Shown here piece after piece: positions 18,048 to 26,724 of a stretch of DNA of 64,000 bases. The position numbers were made by a program, and so were the translations under genes. Below the pieces are notes generated by a model. The model was not told where the DNA came from. It was given only the letters and a program-made list of their open reading frames with translations, and made no database searches. The DNA comes from an uncultured bacterium. GTDB lineage: Bacteria > Cyanobacteriota > Vampirovibrionia > Gastranaerophilales > Gastranaerophilaceae. The DNA lies in the NCBI GenBank assembly GCA_902777855.1, contig CACYVN010000002.1, positions 62,001 to 126,000 on the forward strand, given 5' to 3'. Numbering within the stretch: position 1 is the first letter of the stretch; every line of letters starts with the position of its first letter.

Positions 18048-19055
18048 ATGTATAATCTTGTTACTGTTACTTTGGAAGTCACAAGAAGGTGTAATGCAAA
18101 CTGTATTCATTGCATTATAAATGCCGGCTGTGAAAAACAAAATGAACTTTCCAATAATGAAATTATAAAATTGCTTGAAGATATTGCGGATTTAGGCTGT
18201 CGTAATGTGGTTATAACAGGCGGTGAACCTTTATTAAGAGAAGAATGGCCTATGTTTATTGCAAAGATAAACAATCTTGGTATGCAGGCTATTATCATGA
18301 CAAATGCTTTAATTATAGATGATGATGTCATTGAAATTCTGAAACTTTATCCTTCAACGGCAATTGGTATAAGTCTTGATGGTGCGAATGCTAAAACTCA
18401 CGATTATATTAGAGGAACAAAAGGGATTTTTGATCATTTTTGCGATATTGTGCCTAAATTAAAACAGGCGGGAATTTATGTTGCCGTACCGACAACTGTT
18501 ATGCAGTCAAATTATGAGCAACTTGATGATATTTTGAATTTGCTTATAAGTCTTGGTGTTGATACGTGGCAGTTGCAGGTCGTAAAACCGAGTGAAAAAC
18601 TGCCAAAGGAAGAACTTTTGAGTCAAAAGCAATACTATGAACTCGCTCAAAAAATTATTTATTACAGAGAAAATTATTCCGACAAAATCTCCGTAACCGA
18701 ATCTGATTGTATTGGATATTTTTCCGCATTTCAGCCAAAACTTGCCATTCAAAATTGGAGGGGATGCGAGTGCGGAATATACAGTGCAAGTATTGAAAGT
18801 GACGGAAATGTCAAAGGTTGTCCTAATATGAATAATTCCGAGGGAAACATAAGGCAAAGACCATTTAAAGAAATATGGGCTGATCATAATTCGTTTAGAT
18901 ATAACAGATGCCCACAAATAGAATTATTACAGGGTTATTGCAAATCATGTAAACATAAATACATTTGCAGAGGCGGATGTCCGGCAAATAATAAAGATAA
19001 ATCAGGAGCATCGTATTGCTTATATAAAATAGAACAATGTGGTTGCGAAGAATAA
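18048..19055 (+). CDS. Radical SAM protein with SPASM-type C-terminus
   Basis: 335 residues. Cys15, Cys19 and Cys22 (RRCNANCIHC) form the CxxxCxxC cluster that binds the [4Fe-4S] used to cleave SAM. GGEPLLREEW is the SAM-binding GGEP motif. The C-terminal Cys set (CECGIY, VKGCPNM, CPQIELLQGYCKSCKHKYICRGGC) is the SPASM domain that holds auxiliary clusters, typical of enzymes that modify peptides or proteins. Family is clear, substrate unknown. The repeat protein just upstream is a candidate partner. Related SPASM proteins include heme-biosynthesis-like AhbD/NirJ enzymes, so a peptide substrate is not certain. Confidence 0.88.
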   Translation: MYNLVTVTLEVTRRCNANCIHCIINAGCEKQNELSNNEIIKLLEDIADLGCRNVVITGGEPLLREEWPMFIAKINNLGMQAIIMTNALIIDDDVIEILKLYPSTAIGISLDGANAKTHDYIRGTKGIFDHFCDIVPKLKQAGIYVAVPTTVMQSNYEQLDDILNLLISLGVDTWQLQVVKPSEKLPKEELLSQKQYYELAQKIIYYRENYSDKISVTESDCIGYFSAFQPKLAIQNWRGCECGIYSASIESDGNVKGCPNMNNSEGNIRQRPFKEIWADHNSFRYNRCPQIELLQGYCKSCKHKYICRGGCPANNKDKSGASYCLYKIEQCGCEE

Positions 19056-19255
19056 TTTTTAAAATATTTATGTTTAACGATTCTATTTTTTACGGAATGA
19101 AAATAATCAGTATCAATAAATTTTGTACCTGTTGATAATCCTAAATTTTCATATCCGGCAAAATCATCTTTCATTAAATACATTGAACGCATGATAAAAA
19201 AATTGCATTTTATGATATATTTGGTATAGGTTTTAGTATTTAAGAGGTTACTTAT

Positions 19256-19570
19256 ATGGATGTTATAATTAATAGAATCGGCTTAGACGGATTAAACGTA
19301 AAGGCTTCAGGAAGATTAGATCTTGATAATGCAGTTGAGTATGGTTCAACAATAAAGAATTTTATAGAAGACAGTGACGAAGTTATAAAAGATGTAACTC
19401 TTAATTTTTCAGAAATCACATTTATATCCAGTTTTGGTTTGAAAGTAATTCTTGAATTATATAAACAATTAAAAGCTCAAGAGGGAACTTTAAAACTTAA
19501 GGATGTTGATGAACAATTAATGAATTCTTTTAAAATGGTTGGTTTTGACAAATTTTTAATATTTGAATAA
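19256..19570 (+). CDS. STAS-domain protein (anti-sigma factor antagonist, RsbV/SpoIIAA-like)
   Basis: 104 residues, a complete STAS domain. 'LNFSEITFISSFGLKVILEL' contains the conserved region with the phosphorylatable Ser (ISSFGL). Such proteins bind the anti-sigma kinase when unphosphorylated and release it when phosphorylated. Its TAA overlaps the next ATG by one base (TAATG), so the pair is translationally coupled. The sigma factor or other output is not in this window. Confidence 0.88.
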   Translation: MDVIINRIGLDGLNVKASGRLDLDNAVEYGSTIKNFIEDSDEVIKDVTLNFSEITFISSFGLKVILELYKQLKAQEGTLKLKDVDEQLMNSFKMVGFDKFLIFE

Positions 19571-21897
19571 TGTTTAAATCTATAAAATCAAAAATTATTA
19601 TTACTTCTATTGTAATGCTTACAGTTTTAATGTTCGCAGTTTCACTTTTTGCCCTGTATTCCCGACAGAGTACCAAACAGCTTATGGTACAAAATTACAA
19701 ATATTTTATCGTTTCCGAGTATCTTGAAAAAATTTATGATAATATCGTAACTTTGGAAAATAATCTCAGAGGATTGTCTCTTATTGGAAGTTTGTACTAC
19801 AAAACTGACCATGATGATGACTTGACATACCCTGTTATAACAAGAATTTTTAGTAATTATCCCGATACTTTGGGTGGCGGAATTTGGTTTAAGCCATATA
19901 TTATTGATAAAAATATAAAATATAAATGTTTTTATGCGTTCCGAAACAAGGACCGTGAAATTGTATTTGACAAAGAATTTGCAAGTAAAAAATACGATTA
20001 TCCTGATCAGGAATGGTATAAAGAAATAATCTCAGAGGTCACGCCGGAACGCAACGTAGTATGGACAAAACCATATTATGAGAATTTAGGAAGTTATACA
20101 AAGATGATAACAGCCGGTACAGGCATTTATGTTGACGGAAAACTTGTCGGTGTAGCTACTGTCGACTGGAAAATTAGTGATGTTATAGAAAATATTTCCA
20201 AAATAAAACTGAAAGAGAGAACTTTTTCCATGTACAAAAGCGGGGGCGAACTTAAAGGTATTTTTGTTTTATTTGCAAATTTGAACGAAGATAGTGTAAT
20301 TGCAACAAATGACCCCTATCTCGACAGTAATTCTTTAGTTGGTCATTCACTGAAAGAAATTCCATGGTATGCATCTGATTTGTATGCAAAAACTTATATA
20401 AAATATCATGGAAATATATACATTCCGTTTACCAAGAAATTACCTAACGGAACGGAAATTATTGTATGTGTTCCAAAATCAGAAATTTTCAAATTTGTTG
20501 ACAGATTCTATTTCCCTTGGGTTTTTGGAATCCTATTTTTCATTTTTGCAATTCTTGCACTTGTTTACTATGGAATGAACCGCTATATTATGACTCCTAT
20601 TGATAAACTAATAAATATCGCACACAAAATCAGTAACGGTGAAGATGCAAATATAAAAATTGAAAAGCCTGCCGAATTTGCGCAGCTTGCCTCAACGTAT
20701 GATAAAATGACAAATGATATTAAAACCGCTGCAAAAGAAAAAGAGCATATTGTTTCCGAACTTAATATTGCAAAAAATATTCAGTCTTCAAGTCTGCCAA
20801 GTGTTTTTCCGGCATTTCCCGAAAGAAACGAATTTGATATTTTTGCATCAATGGAGCCTGCAAAAGAAGTTGGTGGTGATTTTTACGATTTTTATTTTAT
20901 TGATGAAAATAATTTGGTATTTTTAATCGCGGATGTTTCAGGTAAAGGTGTTCCTGCAGCACTATTTATGATGACGGTTAAAACGCTTATAAATAATCTT
21001 TCTGAAATGGGTTATGAACCTGAAAAATTAATAGAGATTATTAACAAAAAAATATGTGAAACTAATAAGCAGGGATTTTTCGTCACTATGCTTTTATGTA
21101 TTACTAATGTAAAAACCGGCAAGACAAGTATTATAAACTGTGGTCACAATCTTCCGCTGATAAAAAGACAAAACGGGAAATATGAATATTTGAAATTAGA
21201 ATCAAATATTGTATTGGGTGTATTTGCTGATTCTGAATTTGAAATATACAATACAATTGTTAATCCCGGTGATATAATCTATACTTATACCGACGGGGTT
21301 ACGGAATCCACAAATACAAATAATGAAATGTATGGTGAAGAAAGACTTTATGATTGCTTAAACAGTATTGAAAGTGATGATGTAATGACAATTGCACAAG
21401 ATGTAAAGGCTTCTGTTAAAGAGTTCGCTGACGGTGTATTGCAAAGCGATGATATTACGATGTTGATATTTAAATATAACGGTAATCAGAATGGCGTAAA
21501 AACATTCAAACAATTTGCGAAAAAACAAAATTATAACAAATTTTATACATGGCTTAATAATACTTGTACAGAATGGAATTTAGATAAAGATTTAACAAAC
21601 AAAATTGATATGTGTGCAGAAGAAATTTTTGCTAATATTGCGTTTTATGCATATCCTGATAAAGATGGTACTATTGAGGCTAAGTTAGAAAAAACGGAAA
21701 ATAGTATAATTTTTGAATTTCTTGATAACGGAATAAAATATAATCCTCTTGAAAAACCTGATCCTGATATTACTTTACCCCCTGAAGAACGACCAATAGG
21801 CGGTTTGGGCATTTATATGGTTAAAGAAATGACAGATGAAATTTCTTATAAACGTGAAAATAATAAAAATATTTTAACTTTAATTTTTAAAATATAG
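19570..21897 (+). CDS. Sensor PP2C (SpoIIE-type) phosphatase fused to HATPase anti-sigma kinase
   Basis: 775 residues, membrane-bound. TM1 at about 10-29, an extracytoplasmic Cache-like sensor (to about 300, with GGGIWFKPY and VTVDWKISDV), TM2 at about 315-337, and HAMP (about 338-395, PIDKLINIAHKI). The PP2C/SpoIIE phosphatase (about 400-635) has VGGDFYDF, IADVSGKGVPAALFM and a C-terminal QSDDITMLIF that supply metal-binding Asp residues. The C-terminal HATPase_c domain of RsbW type (about 645-775) has MCAEEIFANIAFYAYP (N box), FLDNGIKYNP and GGLGIYMVKEM. One chain therefore holds both opposing activities acting on the STAS partner upstream. Confidence 0.92.
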   Translation: MFKSIKSKIIITSIVMLTVLMFAVSLFALYSRQSTKQLMVQNYKYFIVSEYLEKIYDNIVTLENNLRGLSLIGSLYYKTDHDDDLTYPVITRIFSNYPDTLGGGIWFKPYIIDKNIKYKCFYAFRNKDREIVFDKEFASKKYDYPDQEWYKEIISEVTPERNVVWTKPYYENLGSYTKMITAGTGIYVDGKLVGVATVDWKISDVIENISKIKLKERTFSMYKSGGELKGIFVLFANLNEDSVIATNDPYLDSNSLVGHSLKEIPWYASDLYAKTYIKYHGNIYIPFTKKLPNGTEIIVCVPKSEIFKFVDRFYFPWVFGILFFIFAILALVYYGMNRYIMTPIDKLINIAHKISNGEDANIKIEKPAEFAQLASTYDKMTNDIKTAAKEKEHIVSELNIAKNIQSSSLPSVFPAFPERNEFDIFASMEPAKEVGGDFYDFYFIDENNLVFLIADVSGKGVPAALFMMTVKTLINNLSEMGYEPEKLIEIINKKICETNKQGFFVTMLLCITNVKTGKTSIINCGHNLPLIKRQNGKYEYLKLESNIVLGVFADSEFEIYNTIVNPGDIIYTYTDGVTESTNTNNEMYGEERLYDCLNSIESDDVMTIAQDVKASVKEFADGVLQSDDITMLIFKYNGNQNGVKTFKQFAKKQNYNKFYTWLNNTCTEWNLDKDLTNKIDMCAEEIFANIAFYAYPDKDGTIEAKLEKTENSIIFEFLDNGIKYNPLEKPDPDITLPPEERPIGGLGIYMVKEMTDEISYKRENNKNILTLIFKI

Positions 21898-21959
21898 TAT
21901 GCCGGTAAAGGTTTTATATTACTGTAATTTAAACATTTATTCATCCTAATAGAGTTAAA

Positions 21960-22886
21960 GTGGATTCCGAAAGCGGAGCAAAATATATTACTGCAACGCA
22001 AGACGATGTTTTGCTTGTTCATGCAGTCGCAGATAAATATGCTGTTGATTCAATGGCAAGTATTATAAAAGCAACTAATGACCCAACAGAAATTACTTAT
22101 ATGTCTACATCTTTGGTAAATAAAAATTCTGCAGTTTTTAATGAAAATATTTATGGATTAGTTTTAAATAATAGAAGTAAAAATGTTACTACGGCTGGAT
22201 ATGAACAGTTTACAGCTTACAATCGAAATTTTGTTCATGATTTTGTAAAACATAATTCTGCACCATTAAGCGACAGAGAAAACTTTGTATTTATAAAAAC
22301 ACATTTAACTAATTATTTAAAAAATAATGGAATAGAATTATCCGATAAAGAATATGTTCAATTATTTGATAAATTAAAAGGTAAACAATATTTTAGTCAA
22401 ATTACAGAAGATATTATCGTGGGAGATAAGGTAATAAAAGCTGATGTTCTAAGAGAATCTTTAGAACAATCAAATATTGATTTAGCCGGCAAAATGTTGT
22501 ACGGAGAGAGTTCAAATAATGAAGTAACATCTATTGTAGATAGAGTACGTGGAATTTTTGCTCGTGTAGATAATATTGCAGATGTAAAACCTGAAGTCAA
22601 AGTATTTGCAAAAGAAAATAATTTAGACATAATTTTGCTTGGTAAACCTACAGAATTTGAAAACTTTAAATCAAATCCTAAATATATAGAAGAACTAAAT
22701 GTCCTAAAAACTCAACTTGCAAATGGCGAAATTTCAGGTAATGACTTTTATACCAAAAGGGATACATTAAATGCAAAATATACAGAAATCGATAAGCTAA
22801 ACAAAAAATCATTAATGGCACGAACAACATCACAGCAAGAAGCCGATAAAGCTGCTGCGAGTAAAAAGCCATATACAAGACCTTAA
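21960..22886 (+). CDS. Hypothetical protein, 308 aa, uncertain 5' end
   Basis: Reads from a GTG at 21960 with no clear Shine-Dalgarno site. The same frame stays open upstream to the stop at 21930-21932, so the true start may be different or the 5' end may have been lost. The protein is soluble and helical, with 'NRNFVHDFVKHNSAPLSDRENFVFIKTHL' style charged helices and a C-terminal Lys/Ala-rich tail. I do not recognise the family. It is the last gene before the mobile cassette. Confidence 0.55.
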   Translation: MDSESGAKYITATQDDVLLVHAVADKYAVDSMASIIKATNDPTEITYMSTSLVNKNSAVFNENIYGLVLNNRSKNVTTAGYEQFTAYNRNFVHDFVKHNSAPLSDRENFVFIKTHLTNYLKNNGIELSDKEYVQLFDKLKGKQYFSQITEDIIVGDKVIKADVLRESLEQSNIDLAGKMLYGESSNNEVTSIVDRVRGIFARVDNIADVKPEVKVFAKENNLDIILLGKPTEFENFKSNPKYIEELNVLKTQLANGEISGNDFYTKRDTLNAKYTEIDKLNKKSLMARTTSQQEADKAAASKKPYTRP

Positions 22887-23235
22887 TTTTAATTATTTCA
22901 AAATGTCAAACTGGTATATAGAACAAGTTTAAAAATCAATCCCAAACAATTCTTTTTCAATTTGTTTAAAATTTTTCGACGAAAAAGTTTTTGCTCATTT
23001 GTCCTTCAGACAGATTTATGCTTTTGTAACACACACCATACCAAAAAAGAGAATAATACAAGCCTATTCTCTTTTTTGGTGGAGGATGTAGTCCAGGCAG
23101 CAAAATGCTCTGAATAAAAAAGTGCTATGCTGTAAAATACAGGCAGAGCAAGTGTTTATAACCAATCAGAACATTAATAACAGTGTAATAACACGGAATT
23201 AACAGGGAATAAAAAAATAAGCTGAGATTCTCAGC
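22887..23235. other. Gap with structured sequences at the island's left edge
   Basis: No coding sequence seen. It holds a 13-bp stem terminator (23042-23076, AAAAAAGAGAATA with its complement). Then come nested inverted repeats: AGCA/TGCT near 23098-23108, GCTCTG (23107-23112) with CAGAGC (about 23153-23158), and CTGTA/TACAG between them. The structured part could be a small RNA, an operator or an attachment region. Near 23077 there is an 8-base match (TGGTGGAG) to the 3' end of the tmRNA gene. Confidence 0.4.
23042..23076 (+). terminator. Strong hairpin terminator
   Basis: Stem AAAAAAGAGAATA/TATTCTCTTTTTT, with the U-run built into the 3' arm. It lies about 155 nt beyond the preceding plus-strand gene. 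Confidence 0.6.
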
Positions 23236-23240
23236 TTATT
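23210..23240 (-). terminator. Terminator of the leftward mobile-cassette genes
   Basis: Inverted repeat AATAAGCTGAGA with its complement, followed on the minus strand by a run of T. The stop codon of the 23236..23508 gene lies inside the stem. Confidence 0.8.
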
Positions 23241-23508
23241 TTTGATTTAATAGTTCTTTCAATTTTTCATTTAATTCTTCAATAAATAATGAATCCTTGA
23301 CAAAACTTTGGTAAGCGGTATCTGTTCTGGTTGGAAAATTCTGTTGAGACTGTTTAGTTTGTTGCTCTTTTTTCTTCTTTTCTGCTTCATTATCTCTTTT
23401 AATTCGTTCTTTTTCTTTTGCAATTTCATCGTCAAGTGATTGCCGCTCTCTTCTGTGTCTTTCCATCATCTCTCTTTTTTTCTTTTTTAATTGTTCTAAT
23501 CTATCCAT
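23236..23508 (-). CDS. Small coiled-coil protein, 90 aa
   Basis: Residues of about 1-55 are almost entirely charged heptads (RLEQLKKKKREMMERHRRERQ...), a predicted coiled coil, followed by a short C-terminal helix. It overlaps the upstream DUF5681 gene by 8 nt, so it is coupled to it. Last gene of the leftward set. No family recognised; it may act with the phage-like neighbour. Confidence 0.6.
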   Translation of the reverse strand: MDRLEQLKKKKREMMERHRRERQSLDDEIAKEKERIKRDNEAEKKKKEQQTKQSQQNFPTRTDTAYQSFVKDSLFIEELNEKLKELLNQK

Positions 23509-24007
23509 TGTTTTCTCCTTTTATAAAATTTTCGTTACTCATTTCAATCAATGCTTCTGAAATTATACGAGCCATCTTTTCTCTGATATCAGGGTCTGTT
23601 TCAGCCCATTGGAGCAGTAACTTTCCATATTCATTTTCAACATCAATTATTTTTTGTTGATCAGGACTGTATTCGAGTTCCTGTTCTTTTGAAACCAGGT
23701 TCATTAAATCTTGCCGATATAAGAGCCTTCTTGTTGGTCCGTCTTTTGAAATTGCATCTGCAATTGTTTTTGACGCAAGCGCTTCCAAACAAGTTATCTT
23801 TTTAATATCGCCATTTTCGTTTTTAGTTGTGATCTCTTTGTTAAATGAAACCTGTAATGCTTCTTTCAGGGTACGAATTTTCTTTGGGCGACCATTGGGA
23901 TTAGGGCTTTTACAGCCCTTTCCCCAACGAAATTCTTTTGGGGGTTTCCCATAACCAACTTCATAATTAGCCTTTTGTTTTTTACTCTTTTTCTTATTTT
24001 TTGCCAT
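23501..24007 (-). CDS. DUF5681-type protein (phage/mobile-element associated)
   Basis: 168 residues. The N-terminal region 'YGKPPKEFRWGKGCKSPNPNGRPKK' matches the DUF5681 pattern (G.PP....F..G..GNP.GRPK), typical of proteins next to phage-like or transposable methyltransferase genes. A helical region follows that could bind DNA, as in small terminase-like proteins, although that role is not established. Overlaps the methyltransferase gene by 14 nt and the coiled-coil gene by 8 nt. Confidence 0.7.
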   Translation of the reverse strand: MAKNKKKSKKQKANYEVGYGKPPKEFRWGKGCKSPNPNGRPKKIRTLKEALQVSFNKEITTKNENGDIKKITCLEALASKTIADAISKDGPTRRLLYRQDLMNLVSKEQELEYSPDQQKIIDVENEYGKLLLQWAETDPDIREKMARIISEALIEMSNENFIKGENNG

Positions 24008-25289
24008 TAGTGCTTTCCTTATTTAATATTATTTGATATTTTTGACCGGTTAAAGCTTCCCACCTTGCAATTATTACATCACAATACCGTGGGTTAAGCT
24101 CGATTAAACGAGCTCTGCGTCCTGTTTGCTCAGCTGCAATAAGTGTTGAACCGCTTCCGCCAAATGCATCTAATACAATATCTCCCACATTTGTTGAATC
24201 AAGAATTATATCCATCAGCATACCTGTTGGTTTTACCGTCGAATGCAGTTTTCTTAATTCCTGAGCATCTTTAGTTGCCGTGTTCATACCTGCATAATTC
24301 CAAACATTGCTGCGATTTCTGCCGTCTTTACCAAGATTTATATTGTTTATGTGTTTTCCTGTGCCGTTTTGATAAATAAAACACAGTTCGTGTTGCGAAC
24401 GATAAAATGAACCCAGTCCTGCTTGCTTTTTTGCCCAAACTGCTAAGTTAACAAATTTTGGAAAAATCTTACAAACTGTTTGTAATTCATAATTGCGTCG
24501 CCAATCCATATAGAAATATTGCAGTGAATTTTCCTTAGAGAATTTTTTTAAATTTTCAATAACAGGTGTTAAGAATTTTATGAAATCTTCAGATGTTGGC
24601 TCATCAGAGCATTCGATAAATTCCTGGTGATGCTTCTGTTTTGTAACGTTACCCTGTATTTTACATCCATACGGTGGATCTGTAATAACTACATCAGCAT
24701 ATTTGCCTTGCATCAATTTTTCATAACTTTGTATCTCTTTTGAATCTCCGCACAATAAAAGATGATTACCGAGTTTAATCAAATCTCCGTGTTTAACAAT
24801 TTTCGGGATTGTTTCAAGCGGATTTTCGATTACTTCATCAGGTTTTTCTTCCTCAGGCATAACAGGCTTAAATAATAATGAATCAATTTCAACCGAGCTT
24901 AAACACAAATCTTCGGGTAAAAATAATGGCTCATCATCAGTAAACCAAAAGTTCATCTTATCTTTGATAATCTCAAAATCCAGCTCTTCAAAAGATACTA
25001 TTTGATTAAGTGCTATGGTGTATTGAAGAACCTCATCTTCACTTAAACTTCCGATTTTTACTATAGCGATTTTATCAAAGCCAAGGGCTTTGCAGGCTTC
25101 ATAAACCTGCAACCCCTGAATAATAAAATAATTGTCATCCGTAATTACCGGAAGTTTTTGCCCATACTTTTTAACAAAAGTGGTTACTTTTTCCTGATCT
25201 GCTTTTTTGATTTTGATTAGCTTTTGTTTCGGAATTTTTACCAATTCAATGTTAACAAAATCAAATTTCATGTTTGTACTGCTATCCAT
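23994..25289 (-). CDS. ParB-like domain fused to beta-class DNA methyltransferase
   Basis: 431 residues. The N-terminal ParB/Srx-like fold (about 10-95) has VIQGLQVYEACKALGF in place of the usual 'dG.hR..A....g' motif. The methyltransferase (about 160-425) has TDPPYG (motif IV, 203-208) before the SAM-binding AFGGSGSTLIAAEQTGR (motif I) near the C-terminus. That circular order is the beta class, usually N6-adenine. ParB-methyltransferase fusions are common in phages and mobile elements and are often orphan methyltransferases. No cognate nuclease is adjacent. Confidence 0.88.
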   Translation of the reverse strand: MDSSTNMKFDFVNIELVKIPKQKLIKIKKADQEKVTTFVKKYGQKLPVITDDNYFIIQGLQVYEACKALGFDKIAIVKIGSLSEDEVLQYTIALNQIVSFEELDFEIIKDKMNFWFTDDEPLFLPEDLCLSSVEIDSLLFKPVMPEEEKPDEVIENPLETIPKIVKHGDLIKLGNHLLLCGDSKEIQSYEKLMQGKYADVVITDPPYGCKIQGNVTKQKHHQEFIECSDEPTSEDFIKFLTPVIENLKKFSKENSLQYFYMDWRRNYELQTVCKIFPKFVNLAVWAKKQAGLGSFYRSQHELCFIYQNGTGKHINNINLGKDGRNRSNVWNYAGMNTATKDAQELRKLHSTVKPTGMLMDIILDSTNVGDIVLDAFGGSGSTLIAAEQTGRRARLIELNPRYCDVIIARWEALTGQKYQIILNKESTNGKK

Positions 25290-25294
25290 AATTA

Positions 25295-25996
25295 TTAACC
25301 TCCTATTACTTCATTAACTGTTGAAATATACTGATGAATATTAAACCAGATTTCATCTTCATCCCAAAGTTCGTCAAACTTATTACAAAATTCCGGATAA
25401 GAAACTTTATACTGACGTTCAAAAAGCAATGCATAAAGATTGTACGCAAAACCGGTACAAATACTTTCATCTTCAAATTGATTTCTCAGATTATTTGCAG
25501 ACAGAATTTTTCCGTAAAGCGAATCCATGTATACTGCATTTATTTTGATTAACCCGTTTTCTTTTGCATAAAGGTATTGATAAATTCCCGCAATAACATT
25601 TCTTTCACGGTCAAGAACTACCGGTGTACTGAGGTTGATTGCCTCTTCTTCATCCAAAAAACCACCCCACGGGTACTGTTTAACCCCGCAAATGTCTTTA
25701 ACTTCGACCTGTATAACGGGTATTGTATTGATGTTAGTTTCAAAACCTAAGGTAAACCCTTTTACAGCTTCTTTGTAAAAAGCAATTCTTTCAGCTTCAG
25801 CATCTTTAATGCAATGTTCTTGTATGCTTTGTGCTTTGTTCCCTCTTAAAAATTCAGGTTTTGGTATTTGATTTTCGGCTTCATTTTGAGTGTTATATGT
25901 CACTCCGTTTTTAATTTTTCCCATACTTGTTTCTCCTATCGTTTGTTTGTTTACTACCTGAGTTTTGTGTCCTCCGACAAATCTTTTGTTAATCAT
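25295..25996 (-). CDS. ParB-like N-terminal-domain protein of mobile cassette
   Basis: From the ATG at 25996 (GAGGAAG upstream) the protein has 233 residues. A start at 25924 has an even better AGGAG site, so the first 24 residues are uncertain; one at 26041 is less likely. The middle contains 'LSTPVVLDRERNVIAGIYQYLYAKENGLIKINAVYM', similar to the ParB signature that recognises a site and its neighbours. Six nt separate it from the methyltransferase gene. It may form a paired module with the ParB-methyltransferase, but its role is unknown. Confidence 0.6.
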   Translation of the reverse strand: MINKRFVGGHKTQVVNKQTIGETSMGKIKNGVTYNTQNEAENQIPKPEFLRGNKAQSIQEHCIKDAEAERIAFYKEAVKGFTLGFETNINTIPVIQVEVKDICGVKQYPWGGFLDEEEAINLSTPVVLDRERNVIAGIYQYLYAKENGLIKINAVYMDSLYGKILSANNLRNQFEDESICTGFAYNLYALLFERQYKVSYPEFCNKFDELWDEDEIWFNIHQYISTVNEVIGG

Positions 25997-26143
25997 ATTT
26001 GCTTCCTCATATTTTTCTACGGTAAAGAAAACTCTTTCCAACTTTAATAAGAAAATTTGTTTTCAATTATCAATAAATTAATTAAAATAACGAAAAGCAC
26101 CTGTAATAAGCCGTATTGGCATTATTATATTTTTTTTGACAAA

Positions 26144-26171
26144 TTGACTATGATAATTTTTAAAATATAAT
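26144..26171 (+). promoter_or_regulatory. Promoter giving a probably leaderless transcript
   Basis: TTGACT (26144-26149), a 16-nt spacer, then a perfect TATAAT (26166-26171). The ATG at 26178 begins 6 nt after the -10, with no room for a Shine-Dalgarno site, so translation would start at or next to the mRNA's 5' end. Confidence 0.65.
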
Positions 26172-26177
26172 ATTTGT

Positions 26178-26636
26178 ATGGTTGATTACAAAATATGCCC
26201 ACGTTGTAAACTAAAAATGGGTGTTCGTAACGGAAGTCAAATAATAAACAAACGTGGTGAAAAAAAACAATATTTTATATGTCAAAATTGTGGAAAGCAG
26301 TTCCCTATAAAGAAAGAAACTTTAAACAGAACAGAAAAACGTCTATTTTCTCTTTTATTCAACCTTATTGTTTATACGGGAAAAGAAAATGACACATTAA
26401 AAACTATTGCGAGTATTTGTAATAATGAAGTAAAATCAATTGGAAAACTTGATTTACAAATGACAAAAGAAAAAATCGAATTAGATAAACTCGAAAATGT
26501 TTGTTTGGCTGTTTGTTTCAATAAAAAAGAAAATAAAATTAATATTATTAAAACCTACCCGGAAATTGAATCATATACACTTAGCGATCTCAGTAAAATT
26601 TATCAAAAAAAATTTAAAGAACTTTTAGACGAATAA
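26178..26636 (+). CDS. Zinc-ribbon protein, 152 aa
   Basis: Residues 1-45 hold two CxxC pairs (ICPRCKLKMG and FICQNCGKQF), a classic zinc ribbon similar to the N-terminus of IS1-type InsA and phage transcription regulators. The rest is helical (FSLLFNLIVYTGKENDTLKTIASIC), consistent with an HTH. It is transcribed rightward toward the DUF2924/recombinase genes, so it may regulate that module. DNA binding is inferred. Confidence 0.6.
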   Translation: MVDYKICPRCKLKMGVRNGSQIINKRGEKKQYFICQNCGKQFPIKKETLNRTEKRLFSLLFNLIVYTGKENDTLKTIASICNNEVKSIGKLDLQMTKEKIELDKLENVCLAVCFNKKENKINIIKTYPEIESYTLSDLSKIYQKKFKELLDE

Positions 26637-26724
26637 TGAACTTGACTCTATTTGGCTTATAAAAATGATAACATTTGTGTCTAAATGCTTGACTTTACTG
26701 ACATTGCAAGTGATAGATGTGAGT

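Noticed and set aside
18935-19192. Minus-strand frame of 85 residues antisense to the end of the radical SAM gene, considered as a peptide gene
   Set aside because: No ribosome site, and almost half overlaps the radical SAM coding region on the opposite strand. The non-overlapping part looks protein-like but is not enough support.
22887-23235. tRNA gene near 23078 because of a CTCCACCA-like end on the minus strand
   Set aside because: No T-arm, anticodon arm or acceptor partner could be drawn.
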